Positions 9,492 to 20,307 of a stretch of DNA of 64,000 nucleotides are shown here, piece by piece. The position numbers were made by a program, and so were the translations under genes. Every line of letters starts with the position of its first letter. The first letter of the stretch is position 1. Below the pieces are notes generated by a model that saw only the letters and a list, made by a program, of their open reading frames with translations, ran no database searches and was not told where the DNA came from. Source of the stretch: Ampullaceana balthica (lineage: Eukaryota; Mollusca; Gastropoda; Lymnaeidae); the NCBI GenBank assembly GCA_944989445.1, contig CALYLW010000556.1:336843-400842 (forward strand), given 5' to 3'.

Positions 9492-11624
9492 CTGTTGAGT
9501 TCAATGAGACTATAGAATATTTCTTAGAAAATTCAAAATGGAAACAATTTTCTCTTCCTCTCCGAAACACTTTATAAATAGCTCATTTAAAATTTCCGAT
9601 AAGGTGTGTAATGAATAAAAGATGTGTTAAAATAACATAAGCTTTTCTTAATATAAGTAATTTGTATCACGGAAATTTCAAGGGAAAAATAGTGACAATA
9701 TTTCAGTTTAAATACATGTATTTGAACTTAAGGACATTAAAAATATGTGTGTGTGTTTGTTTATTTTAAGGGTAGAGCCATCATTTTTTTATAGTTGGCG
9801 CCTTTCTTGAAACATCTGTAGTCAGATAAATTTAGAGCCAATAAGGAAAGTCCTTCATTTCAGGCCGATATTCTAAGGTGGTTTTCTTTCAATTTCCTAA
9901 ATATTAGAATCTAAATATAGACATACTTAATAGAAATTTACATTTTTTTATGTACAGTAATGAGAATAATTAGCTCTTTAGCTATACAACATAAATATTG
10001 ACACTTAAAATGTGTTTGAATACATTATTATTACTTTTACTTTTTTTTTGTATTCAGTTAAATATGAGCTCACCTGCGCCAATCCTAACAGTATCCTGAC
10101 CATAATCAAAAGGTAAACACTGCACCTGGCGGCTACAGGGCTGACCAGTGTCAGCACGGCCGTGCACAGTCCAGCATATCCAAACAGATTTTTGCTGCCA
10201 AATTTTGTGGCGATCCAGCCCCCAGGGAACTGTGTGACAATGTAACCGTAGAAGAAGGCGCCAAGCACATAGCCCTGGGTCCTCTCATCCCAGTCGAACT
10301 CTCCAGTCTGTTAACAAATAGATCATGTCAGAATGTAATAGACAGAAATAGATCATGTGAGAGTTTTATAGGCAGCAATAGATCATGTCAGAATGTAACA
10401 GACAGAAATAGACCATGTCAGAATGTAACAGACAGAAATAGATCAGTCAGAATGTACCTGTAGAAAAATGCCTCCTCACCGACTGCCGTGTATAAAAGGG
10501 AATATATTTTTATTTTGTTTCTTTGCGCGTTTTAAATTCTTAGAGTTCTGTCAGATAATAGAAAATGCAATCATTGTTTTTAAAAATCATATTCTTTAAA
10601 CAAAATTAAGAAAGTGCAAAATGCTTGCTTAGCACGATATAAACAAAACTTTTCATGTTGTGTGATGTGGGCTTAAGGGAACTTCACAGCTCTAAAATAT
10701 TCATGCTTTCCTTCCCCTCTCAATCAAAGAGACAAACCTAACAAATTCTTGTCATAGGGCCTCGGTAAATATAGAAATCTGACCACTTATAAAAAGCTAA
10801 ATAAATTACTACGATAACGATTCTGAGTAATTCTTAGCTTCATTTTCTAGGTCAAATGAACAGAGAGGTCAAAGGTTATATTTCATATCGTGATTGTAGT
10901 TAGCAAAGAAGCCGATCTAATAATTAGGGCGGGGAACTGTCACAGTCTTTTCATATTATAATGACCTTATTTAAAGTGTCAATTTATTTGTAAGACTATA
11001 ATGACCTTAGTTAAAGTGTCAATTTATTGTATGATTATAATGACCTTAGTTAAAGTGTCAATGTAATTGTAGGATTATAATGACCTTAGATAAAGTGTCA
11101 ATGTATTTGTATGATTATAATGACCTTAGTTAAAGTGTCAATGTATTTGTAGGACTATAATGACCTTAGTTGTATGTGTTCTATTCTCTGTACCAGGAGC
11201 CGGACATTCCTTGTCTTCCGTTGTGTTTGTCATACTGTCCGTGGAGTTGACCATGGCGACCAGAGCCACGCTCAGAACAACACGCAGACAGTAGACGTTA
11301 ATGAAACCAAGAAATGCCATGAAAGCTAAGATGTGGCGGGCACCAATGCCCTTAGGACCTGGCGCATGGCGGGCATCAACGTTATCAGCACCTGGAAGAA
11401 TGGAAATATTTATAATCCATTAGATGTTACAAACACATGCTTTCATATTGATGCCATACTAACTTGGCAATTACTGGAATGAAATTACCTTTCTTCAATG
11501 TCTCCACATCAGAATGGCCTTGAAGTAGTGACGTGTTTTCATCCACGTCAAGCCTGGGCGTAACGTCACAGGAAGTACTTGAAGCCAGCGAGCGGTCACT
11601 GTTGGAACGTTGACCTGTGGACAT
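9404..11624 (-). CDS. SLC17-family (sialin-like) anion transporter, gene B, 5' part (4 coding exons)
   Basis: Coding exons on the minus strand are 11489-11624, 11165-11391, 10074-10307 and 9404-9491. They join without frame loss to 685 nt (228 residues) and the gene continues beyond the left window edge. The start ATG at 11624 gives a cytosolic N-terminus with an acidic dileucine signal ENTSLL (residues 29-34) at the same position as in gene A. TM1 follows [14 protein letters not shown]; the luminal loop has N-X-S/T sites; exon 3 carries the MFS loop motif [12 protein letters not shown]; exon 4 has [19 protein letters not shown]. Known from family: proton-coupled anion transporters of lysosomes or vesicles (sialin, VGLUT, VNUT). 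Inference: lysosomal or vesicular carrier, substrate unknown. It is a tandem paralogue of gene A. An acceptor-like TATTCCAG at about 11650 suggests an upstream non-coding exon. Confidence 0.9.
9495..10073. other. Intron 3 of SLC17 gene B, nothing else seen
   Basis: AT-rich intron with homopolymer runs and a short (gt)n at about 9748. No exon, transposon end or array was recognised. Confidence 0.6.
10074..10307 (-). CDS. SLC17 gene B, coding exon 3
   Basis: 234 nt in phase 0 at both ends, identical in length to exon 3 of gene A. It encodes [21 protein letters not shown]2-TM3 and the MFS loop [12 protein letters not shown]. Acceptor AACAG|AC, donor GCGCAG|GTGAGC. Confidence 0.92.
10312..10461. 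repeat. Minisatellite, 30-bp unit, 5 copies, at the exon 3 acceptor of gene B
   Basis: Units contain aatagatcatgtcagaatgt at 30-bp spacing (10317, 10347, 10377, 10407, 10437). The array starts within about 5 bp of the exon 3 acceptor, so it lies in the polypyrimidine/branch-point zone of the intron. Confidence 0.88.
10462..10954. other. Intron 2 of SLC17 gene B, unremarkable part
   Basis: AT-rich, no open frame with domain similarity, no repeat structure recognised. Confidence 0.55.
10955..11165 (-). repeat. Minisatellite, 40-bp unit, 6 copies, seeded on the exon 2 donor of gene B
   Basis: The core tataatgaccttagttaaag recurs with ccttag/ccttat at 10964, 11004, 11044, 11084, 11124 and 11164, exactly every 40 bp. 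On the minus strand each core reads AACTAAG|GTCATTATA, which is the real exon 2 end and donor. The copy at 11164 is the functional boundary. Confidence 0.9.
11165..11391 (-). CDS. SLC17 gene B, coding exon 2
   Basis: 227 nt; acceptor TTCCAG|GT and donor CTAAG|GTCATT. It encodes the end of the tail, TM1 (with the ARH motif aligning to the Arg preceding TM1 in sialin) and the first luminal loop with several N-glycosylation sequons. The donor is a weak GTCATT and is the seed of the adjacent 40-bp array. Confidence 0.88.
11489..11624 (-). CDS. SLC17 gene B, coding exon 1
   Basis: 136 nt, residues 1-45 plus one base. The donor is AAAG|GTAATT. It encodes the Ser/Asp-rich cytosolic tail starting [10 protein letters not shown] and containing the ENTSLL sorting-type motif. 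Confidence 0.88.
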
Positions 11625-11775
11625 TGTCTGTGTTCACGAGAAGAGCACCTGGAATATTGAAGTGTTTATAATATAGTTACTGAACGTTTCCTGACCACTG
11701 CCCTACGTCTTTTGTGTTTCCGATAGATTTAAGTTACATTTAATAATATACATCAAAGAAAACAACTAAGATACT

Positions 11776-14111
11776 CAGTGGCGTAGTGAGGGGGGGGGGC
11801 AAATGCCCCGGGCGGCACTTTGCCAGGGGGCGGCAAATTCCTAGTCGTTAATTAGTTTCTTAAAATGAACCTCCTAAAAGAAAGATTTTTTTTTAATCGA
11901 AATTAAATAAAAGCCAAATAAGACATTAATAAAAGAAATAAAAAAACTATCCAAAAGCATGCGGGCGTTTTAACTGCCAAAACTTAAAACTGCTTATTGG
12001 ATATAAATTCTTCTGATACTAATACTACTGTAATAACAAAAATAGTATGAGAACGTGACACTGATATGGTGATAAATTCATTGATTCTTAAATTTTGACA
12101 GCCGCTCCTGTCGTAAAATTTTATTTTATTATTTTGTAGGGCTGTGGCAAGTTCCTCGTTGTTAATTAGCTAATTGTTAAAACGTGAAAATAAATTTTAG
12201 TAAAAGAAAAGAAAAGCCAACATAAGTACTCAATAAGTACTCAACATTATCAAAGTTTTTTTGCAAACGGAAGGAATCAGACATGGGATAAAGAAGAATA
12301 GACTATTAATAAAGACCGACAATTAGTTGTTTTAAAAGAGAAAACAAAGTGGCAAGAAGTTCTTGTTTGAAAATTTGACATTATTAAATCCTGGGCAAAT
12401 TGAATGTGACTTTTTGAGGTCACAGAGAGGGCAATAGTGTTGCAAATAAAGGCAATATTCTGGAACTAATGCATTAGCTTGCACTCGCACTCCGAGATCA
12501 TAGTGGGAAAAGGGGTAAAAAAAAACTTGTCATCTCAAATTCAAACTGAGCTCATAGCAATTTTAGGAGAAACAGTTAACGAAAAATCATCTTTCTTCAA
12601 TAACAAGATACCAAATATTGTTCCATTGTATTTGATAGCTCTTCATATATTTGACATAAGGATCAAACAAGTCCAGTTGAGTGATATGTAAAGATTGAAA
12701 ATCAAAAAGTAGACGCTGTAGAATCTTTCAAAGATTTCATTCAAGCAAAAGGGAATCTGCTTACGACATTTCTGAAATGATTTTGAATAAATGATAATCT
12801 TAAAATAATTGACTGCACAGGCCCAACGTGTGTTAATACTTCTTAAGGGCTGGAAAGTATACAAGAGTTCAACAAGGCGCAAAAACATAAAATCTTATGT
12901 CAAAGTCGTTCAAACAGTTAAACCTAATTTGTTAACATGATACTCTAACTGAAACGAATTCTCCAACTATTTAGTTCACTTGAGCGTTGTTACGCATTCT
13001 TTTCCAAGTCTATACACCGTTGGAAATACCTAACTGCTTTTACAAGCAAGGCATTCAGACTTCAGGATACACAATAATGAATATACCATAGAGCCATTTT
13101 GAGGTTAATTTGTAAACTATAAAACTGAAAGATACAGACAAAAAGCTCAACACACAAACAGACGCGTGAACTTTGCAAGTCACAATGAAATCTTTTTATT
13201 TTCAAAGTTATATATTTTTTTAAAGCCCGAAATACTTTACAAACGTATAGTCCTCAACAAACAAATTTCTTAGCCGCAGCTGCTCACAGAGAAACTAATG
13301 GAATGGAATACTTAAGGGATGCTTTGACATTTGAAAAAAATTTATGTGGAGACCTATCATTTTAATCGAACCTTCAAATCAAAGAACAAAAGAGCAAATT
13401 GTTGGTGATCGAAGCAAATATTCTATGTAGAATAACAGTTAAGAACAAATTTGGTTTCTTCATAAGATGAGATTAGTATATAAATTCGTGTGAGGCTTTG
13501 GCAGTTATATAGAATTCAGAAAACAGACATGATTTTCGTCAGCTAATCTACTGGACTTTGAAATTTTGTCTTCAAATTAGAGTATTCAAAATATCTCACA
13601 TGACATAGTCAGGCAAGGAATATTTTAACCCTATGAATAGATAAAAAAATAATGAGTTCAAGTCTAGGTGGTTTATTTAAGTTTATAAAGATATTTATGC
13701 TCGAAGTTACCTTGCCTTAAATAAAATAATTAATTTTCGAACATTGCTTACAACTGTCTTAAGTAATGCAATGTGTTAAAATGCTTCTCTAAAATTATTT
13801 TAATGGAAAAATTAATGACGATCAATTACGAATACACTAATATTGTCTAATCTATTGCTATTTAGGCTATTGAGCATGACATGGCTGAAAACATGAAAGA
13901 TTGACTTATAAGGAAAATCATAAAACTTTAATTCTAATTTCATTACAGAACAGGAATTTTTCTTTTTTAACTTAAAATATATTATAGTGTTTTTATTATT
14001 ACTTCCTAATTAATTTTTTTTTACTTTATAGCGTAAACATATTTTTTCGGGGTGGGGGGGCAGCAAATTTGGTTTCTGCCCCGGGCGGCACATACCCACG
14101 CTACGCCGCTG
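11776..14111 (+). mobile_element. hAT-superfamily transposon, 2.3 kb
   Basis: The left end is CAGTGGCGTAGTGAGGGG at 11776; the right end reversed is CAGCGGCGTAGCGTGGG at 14111. Both are followed inward by a gccccgggcggcac block. The 8-bp flanks are aagatact (11768-11775) and aaaatact (14112-14119), a 7/8 match. The interior has a degraded transposase on the plus strand. It sits just upstream of the first coding exon of SLC17 gene B, perhaps in its 5' UTR intron. Confidence 0.9.
12290..12710 (+). pseudogene. Decayed hAT (DUF4371-type) transposase fragment
   Basis: Broken frames give KEKTKWQEVLV (family: the ...W..VL.R.....K.LA segment), then at 12479-12691 SSQIQTELIAILGETVNEK. The latter matches the conserved S..IQNELI..LG..V..KI region of DUF4371/ZMYM-type hAT transposases. 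Multiple stops intervene, so it is non-functional. Confidence 0.7.
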
Positions 14112-14849
14112 AAAATACTCCATTTACCATGAAAAAATTAATGAAACGGAAACAAAACATTACTTAAATACTAAAAAGTCTAATTAAGTTTAACAAAGAA
14201 ATAGTTTCACATTGGATCAAGAAACAAACCTTGGAAAATATCAGATTTTTTGTTGTTAAAACTGTCAGTAAAACCAGACAAGAAAATTGATATCACCGCC
14301 TCACCAAATGCCTCTGAGTTTCAGTTGTGATAATGTTGTTGTAATAAACTGGGTTATAATGTGTGGTATCAGCTAGAGTTAAGAAAATGAGCGTTGAAAT
14401 ACATACATTGATCACCGACCAGTACAATCAAGGCAATCCAGGTCTAATCGCAAATTAATAAAAACGGTTCAAGATAATATTAAAAAAACCATATAAATAA
14501 TCATAGACTCATGGATGAAAGATTGTTCTATGATAACGCTATTAATTAGAGTAAAAGAGCCTAAAGCAATTTGGTGTTCAACAATTAGAACAGCACTTTT
14601 ATAATATATAATGCTATAATTTGTACCGAATTTCGATAACTCGATACGACACAATATATATTAACCAACCTGAACTCTCCACTTAAAAAGGATGAAATGA
14701 GCTCAGAGGAATGGAAAGTGTAACGTAGTGCAACTTTAAAAAACAAGCAGGAACAATAATTACAATTATTGTCATTAGCTTATTACCATATGGAATCAAA
14801 GTATCAAATCATTTAAAGAAATGGTTTTGGTGTATTACTAATTACTAAC
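14112..14849. other. Intergenic DNA, nothing recognised
   Basis: AT-rich with only a random 61-residue open frame (14469-14654, minus). No motif, repeat or transposon end seen. Confidence 0.5.
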
Positions 14850-15195
14850 CAGGGCCGGATTTAGACTTGATTGGGCCCTAAGCTATTTTACATATGGGGG
14901 CCCTTTTGAAATTCAGATATTCTATGTCAGTGCCAATTATGATTTTAAAAATTTCCGGGGCCCCCAAAAAGGCGGGGCCCTCAGCAGAGGCGTCACTAGC
15001 ATTGGTGTCACACCTTACCTCATAGAACTCCTCCGAGTCCTCTAGTGCCAAATAACGGGAACATACAGAATTTTACATTTTGGTGTCACCTCTTGTGATG
15101 GTGTCACCCGGGGCGGCCCGCCCCCACCGCACCCCCTAGTGACGCCACTGGCCCTCAGCTATAGCTTGTTTATCAAATAGGTAAATCCAGCACTG
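14850..15195. mobile_element. hAT-like MITE (outer), interrupted by another MITE
   Basis: The left end CAGGGCCGGATTTAG at 14850 pairs with a right end that reversed reads CAGTGCTGGATTTACC at 15195. Flanks ttactaac / cgagtaac agree at 5 of 8 bases, a decayed target duplication. Without the inner insertion it is about 170 bp. Confidence 0.7.
14985..15150. mobile_element. hAT MITE (inner), 166 bp, perfect target duplication
   Basis: Starts CAGAGGCGTCACTAG at 14985 and ends, reversed, CAGTGGCGTCACTAGGG at 15150. It is flanked by gccctcag on both sides (14977-14984, 15151-15158). Both its ends match those of the 2.6-3.1 kb hAT elements at 2817-5417 and 46068-49178, so it is a non-autonomous member of that family. 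Confidence 0.92.
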
Positions 15196-15257
15196 CGAGT
15201 AACTGGAATATGGAATATTCCATTAATTTTAGCAAAGTGGAAGTTTTTATCACGGTA

Positions 15258-15617
15258 GCAATAGCTCATTGTGTTCCCATGTCAGTAGCTCAGTGTGTTC
15301 CCATGTCAATAGCTCAGTGTAATCCCATGTCAATAGCTCAGTGTGTTCCCATGTCAATAGCTCAGTGTGTTTACATGTCATAAACTCAGTGTGCTCCCAT
15401 GTCAATAGCTCAGTGTGTTTACATGTCATAAACTCAGTGTGCTCCCATGTCAGTAGCTCAGTGTGTTCCCATGTCAGTAGCTCAGTGTGTTCCCATGTCA
15501 ATAGCTCAGTGTGTTCCCATGTCAATAGCTCAGTGTGTTCCCATGTCAATAGCTCAGTGTGTTCCCATGTCAATAGCTCAGTGTGTTCCCATGTCAGTAG
15601 CTCAGTGTGTTCCCCTG
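15258..15617. repeat. Minisatellite, 24-bp unit, about 15 copies
   Basis: Units of the form cccatgtcaatagctcagtg followed by tgtt, with variants (aatc, ttacatgtcataaac). Divisible by three, so both strands stay open; this explains the 120-140-residue open frames here. Confidence 0.93.
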
Positions 15618-15717
15618 TTTGTGTGTTGGTGACAAAGAAAGATAAACATGTCCTCATATTAACGGGAGTCAAAATGAAGTTTCAAGTGGTCATTTATGCG
15701 ATTTAGTATCTGACTGC

Positions 15718-16140
15718 TAATGGACCACTATAGGAGAAAGTGGTACCAGGAGTGGGCTGACAATACGACTGTCAGAGGGGGGTGGTGGGGTTCGGTAACA
15801 TACCCCAAGCCAAGTCGATCAGACAAGTGGTGGAGCTAGAATCACAAACAGCAGAGTTTAGTTACTCAAATGAGAACAGAACACTCCCCAACCAACTCGT
15901 ACTTTCACAGGCTAAACGACAACAGGGACTCGAACTGCCGTCATTGCAGCCTAGCCTCTGAGACAGTCCTACACCTGCTGACGTCGTGTCCCGCGTTAGA
16001 CATAGCCGGGGAGGTTATTAGGGAGGCAAAAGAGTCCCACGTTAAGACAATGTTGTATGGCACTGCTCAGCAGATGGAGCAGGTTGCCCAGGTATTAGCC
16101 AAGGTCTTAAGAGACTAGTCTCAGGCCTACAGAATATGTG
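15718..16140 (+). mobile_element. 5'-truncated LINE with perfect 16-bp target duplication
   Basis: The sequence tttagtatctgactgc occurs directly before (15702-15717) and after (16141-16156) this 423-bp segment. Inside, 15870-16118 encodes the end of a LINE ORF2: CRHCSLASETVLHLLTSCP, a Cys/His knuckle with ET..H.L..CP spacing typical of the C-terminus of I/Jockey-type ORF2 proteins. The frame ends at a natural-looking stop. Only the last 80 or so residues were inserted. Confidence 0.9.
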
Positions 16141-16156
16141 TTTAGTATCTGACTGC

Positions 16157-16824
16157 ACGTTTTTACAGGTTCCTTGTGGGGCCAGCTCAATGACTTCGAA
16201 TTAGTTGATGGTCATGACCTTCTCTCCCACACCAAATTACAGTTACAGGAGAAAACCAGAATTGTAGCAGCCACTTCTACAAGTATTCATCTCAACTTAC
16301 ACAAATGGAAGTCATCAGCTACGATACTACCAGTATAGCCCCCCCCCCACCAAAATCATGCTAGAACGAGCAGCAGTCGGGGCAGTGAAGAGCTTTATCT
16401 AGCTTTGTGATAACTTACAGCAGTGATATAGTGGACACTGGCTAAATGGTCCATTGAGGAGACATGGTGGACCCTGGTTAGGTGATCTGTTAGCAAAAAA
16501 TATAATAGACTAACTTAGTTGTAAAACAGACACAGATTGTACTTTTACTCAGCCGTTTGAGGAAACAAGAGCTGTATCTTTCTAGTGCCTCGTTATCTTC
16601 CCTTCTTATCAGCATGCACAGGTTTTAACGCGTCATTTGGATGGATCACAATCTTTCCAAGAACTTCTTATCACTTTCATTAGTGAAATAGTCAACAGGG
16701 AGGTAACATATCTTTACTCCAAAAGGCAACACAAATGTGAAGTTTCTGTACTAACACATATAAAATTCAGATAAAGTACTGTTCCAGATAAGGATATTTT
16801 GAAACATACTTTCTGTGAGTAATA
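16157..16824. other. Intergenic DNA, nothing recognised
   Basis: Mixed-composition sequence with a C9 run at about 16340 and no coding or repeat structure recognised. The open frame at 16751-16942 (minus) overlaps a LINE tail and array unit and is not a gene. Confidence 0.45.
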
Positions 16825-16877
16825 ACATAACAGTTGATATAATTTTATGTAACCGATGATAACTTATCATATGTATT

Positions 16878-16915
16878 ACAGACTCTCCTTTTATACAGAA
16901 GATTATTGCGTCATA
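16878..16915 (-). mobile_element. Tiny fragment of the CR1/Jockey-like LINE 3' end
   Basis: The stretch cttttatacagaagattatt gcgtca matches the 3' UTR of the LINE family seen at 50745-50773 and 21690-21720, minus strand orientation. It is only about 38 bp, directly next to a SINE. Confidence 0.6.
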
Positions 16916-16934
16916 CGTTCTGACGCAGCGTTCA

Positions 16935-17137
16935 GAGGGCACGGCTATGAGGTACCACGATATTCCAAGCCGCCTTTGTTTCCCTAATTAGTGTCAGGTA
17001 CCCATTAGGAACAGGGTGGACTCAGGGACACCCTTGGACCCGGGAACAAATCCCTGCCTTCACGGAAATTCGAATCCGTCACTCTTGGTACGCCAGCCGA
17101 GCACGCATGCACGCTTGACCACCGTGCCCTGTTGACA
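16935..17137 (-). mobile_element. tRNA-derived SINE
   Basis: Read on the minus strand from 17137 it begins GGGCACGGTGGTCAAGCGTG (A-box-like TGGTCAAGCGTGC). About 45 bases later it has a B box GGATTCGAATTTCC, then a body ending near TAATGGGTACCTGACAC. Arrangement and spacing fit a tRNA-derived SINE. It is not a functional tRNA, because the acceptor and anticodon arms do not fold cleanly. Confidence 0.65.
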
Positions 17138-19102
17138 GTTGATATAATTTTATATAACAGTTGATATAATTTTACATAACAGTTGATATAGTTTTAAATG
17201 ACAGGTGATATAATTTTATATAACAGGTGATATAATTGTATATAAAAGTTGATATATTTTATATAACAGTTGATATAATTTTATATAACAGTTGATATAA
17301 TTTCATATAACAGTTGATATAATTTTATATAACAGTTGATATAATTTTATATAACAGTTGATATAATTATATATAACAGTTGATATAATTTTATATAACA
17401 GTTGATATAACTTTATATAACAGTTGATTTAATTTTATATAACAGTTGATATAATTATATATAACAGTTGATATAATTTTATATAACAGTTGATATAACT
17501 TTATATAACAGTTGATATAATTTCATATAACAGGTGATATAATTTTATATAACAGTTGATATAATTTTATATAACAGTTGATATAATTTTATATAACAGT
17601 TGATATAATTTTATATAACAGGTGATACAATTTTATATAACAGTTGATATATTTTATATAACAGGTGATATTATTTTATATAACAGTTGATATAATTTTA
17701 TATAACAGTTGATATAATTATATATAACAGTTGATATAATTTTATATAACAGTTGATATAATTTTATATAACAGTTGATATAATTATATATAACAGTTGA
17801 TATAATTTTATATAACAGTTGATATAACTTTATATAACAGTTGATTTAATTTTATATAACAGTTGATATAATTATATATAACAGTTGATATAATTTTATA
17901 TAACAGTTGATATAACTTTATATAACAGTTGATATAATTTCATATAACAGGTGATATAATTTTATATAACAGTTGATATAATTTTATATAACAGTTGATA
18001 TAATTTTATATAACAGTTGATATAATTTTATATAACAGTTGATATAATTTTATATAACAGTTGATATAATTATATATAACAGTTGATATAATTTTATATA
18101 ACAGTTGATATAACTTTATATAACAGTTGATTTAATTTTATATAACAGTTGATATAATTATATATAACAGTTGATATAATTTTATATAACAGTTGATATA
18201 ACTTTATATAACAGTTGATATAATTTCATATAACAGGTGATATAATTTTATATAACAGTTGATATAATTTTATATAACAGTTGATATAATTTTATATAAC
18301 AGTTGATATAATTTTATATAACAGGTGATACAATTTTATATAACAGTTGATATATTTTATATAACAGGTGATATTATTTTATATAACAGTTGATATAATT
18401 TTATATAACAGTTGATATAATTATATATAACAGTTGATATAATTTTATATAACAGTTGATATAATTTTATATAACAGTTGATATAATTATATATAACAGT
18501 TGATATAATTTTATATAACAGTTGATATAACTTTATATAACAGTTGATTTAATTTTATATAACAGTTGATATAATTATATATAACAGTTGATTTAATTTT
18601 ATATAACAGTTGATATAACTTTATATAACAGTTGATATAATTTCATATAACAGGTGATATAATTTTATATAACAGTTGATATAATTTTATATAACAGTTG
18701 ATATAATTTTATATAACAGTTGATATAATTTTATATAACAGTTGATATAATTTTATATAACAGTTGATATAATTTTATATAACAGGTGATACAATTTTAT
18801 ATAACAGTTGATATATTTTATATAACAGTTGATATAATTATATATAACAGTTGATATAATTTTATATAACAGTTGATATAACTTTATATAACAGTTGATA
18901 TAATTTCATATAACAGGTGATATAATTTTATATAACAGTTGATATAATTTTATATAACAGTTGATATAATTTCATATAACAGTTGATATAATTTCATATA
19001 ACAGGTGATATAATTTTATATAACAGTTGATATAATTTCATATAACAGGTGATATAATTTTATAAAACAGGTGATTTAGATAAACGTCAAATTTTTAACG
19101 TC

Positions 19103-19850
19103 ATGGTAACAACTGGGCAGCGTACATTGCTAACTGAGCAGCGTACATTTCCAACCGGGCAGCGTACATTGCCAACTGGGCAGCGTACATTGCCAACTGG
19201 GCAGCGTACATTGCTAACTGAGCAGCGTACATTTCCAACCGGGCAGCGTACATTGCCAACTGGGCAGCGTACATTGCCAACTGGGCAGCGTACATTGCCA
19301 ACTGGGCAGCGTACATTGCCAACTGGGCAGCGTACATTGCTAACTGAGCAGCGTACATTTCCAACCGGGCAGCGTACATTGCCAACTGGGCAGCGTACAT
19401 TGCCAACTGAGCAGCGTACATTGCCAACTGGGCAGCGTACATTGCCAACTGGGCAGCGTACATTGCCAACTGGGCAGCGTACATTGCCAACTGAGCAGCG
19501 TACATTGCCAACTGGGCAGCGTACATTGCCAACTGGGCAGCGTACATTGCCAACTGGGCAGCGTACATTGCCAACTGAGCAGCGTACATTGCCAACTGGG
19601 CAGCGTACATTGCCAACTGGGCAGCGTACATTGCCAACTGAGCAGCGTACATGGCCAACTGGGCAGCGTACATTGCCAACTGAGCAGCGTACATTGCCAA
19701 CTGGGCAGCGTACATTGCCAACTGGGCAGCGTACATTGCCAACTGAGCAGCGTACATTGCCAACTGAGCAGCGTACATTTCCAACTGGGCAGCGTACATT
19801 GCCAACTGAGCAGCGTACGTTGCCACTGATCAGCGTACATTGCCACTGCA
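19103..19850. repeat. Minisatellite, 21-bp unit, about 36 copies
   Basis: Units of the form aactgggcagcgtacattgc + c, with gag/ggg and ttt variants. The length is divisible by three, so three or four long open frames (MYAAQLA-, GNVRCPV-, TLPTGQR-type repeats) appear on both strands; none has independent support as a gene. Confidence 0.95.
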
Positions 19851-20047
19851 TGTGTTAACAATATCCTAAAATTAAATTATATACAGAGGTGTAAGAAATT
19901 GAGTAGTCCATGCTGCTAATAAATGCTCAGTTCTTAAATTAATCAGAAGTCAATTTGATATTTCTTCTCTTCTGAACTTGGTGTTGACTGTCATCGTTTA
20001 GCCACTCAATTGGTATTTATTATTTTACAAATACATTTAAATTCAAT

Positions 20048-20222
20048 AAAGTCTCCTGTGTTACCTCTCCTGGGTTACCTCTCCCTGGGTTACCTGTCCT
20101 GGTTTACCTCTCCTGGGTTACCTCTCCTGGTTTACCTCTCCTGGGTTACCTCCCCTGGGTTACCTCTCCTGGTTTACCTCTCCTAGGTTACCTCTCCTGG
20201 TTTACCTCTCCTGGTTTACCTA
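20048..20222. repeat. Minisatellite, 14-bp unit, about 12 copies
   Basis: Units of the form ctgggttacctctc with ggttt/gggtt variation, ending about 85 bp before the receptor remnant. Confidence 0.88.
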
Positions 20223-20307
20223 TCATCCACATTCCAACAATCTGACTGAGATGTAAGACTCGACTATTCCACAGGTCTGTTCATGTATTGTCATCTTTTC
20301 TTCACAG

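Larger units (their letters stand above)
16825..19075. repeat. AT-rich minisatellite, 22-bp unit, about 90 copies, with higher-order structure
   Basis: Units of the form aacagttgatataattttat + at. Variants (gttgattt, aggtgatac, ataacttta, atttcata) recur in blocks. Marker variants are displaced by 703 bp (17423 to 18126, 17840 to 18543, and 17621 to 18324), so a block of about 32 units has been duplicated. A single outlying unit at 16825-16850 shows that the SINE/LINE pieces at 16878-17137 landed inside the array. Confidence 0.93.

Noticed and set aside
16935..17137. Functional tRNA gene
   Set aside because: A and B boxes are present, but the arms do not pair and the body continues as a SINE.
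19087..19861. MYAAQLA/GNVRCPV/TLPTGQR repeat proteins
   Set aside because: Four overlapping long frames on both strands come from one 21-bp array.
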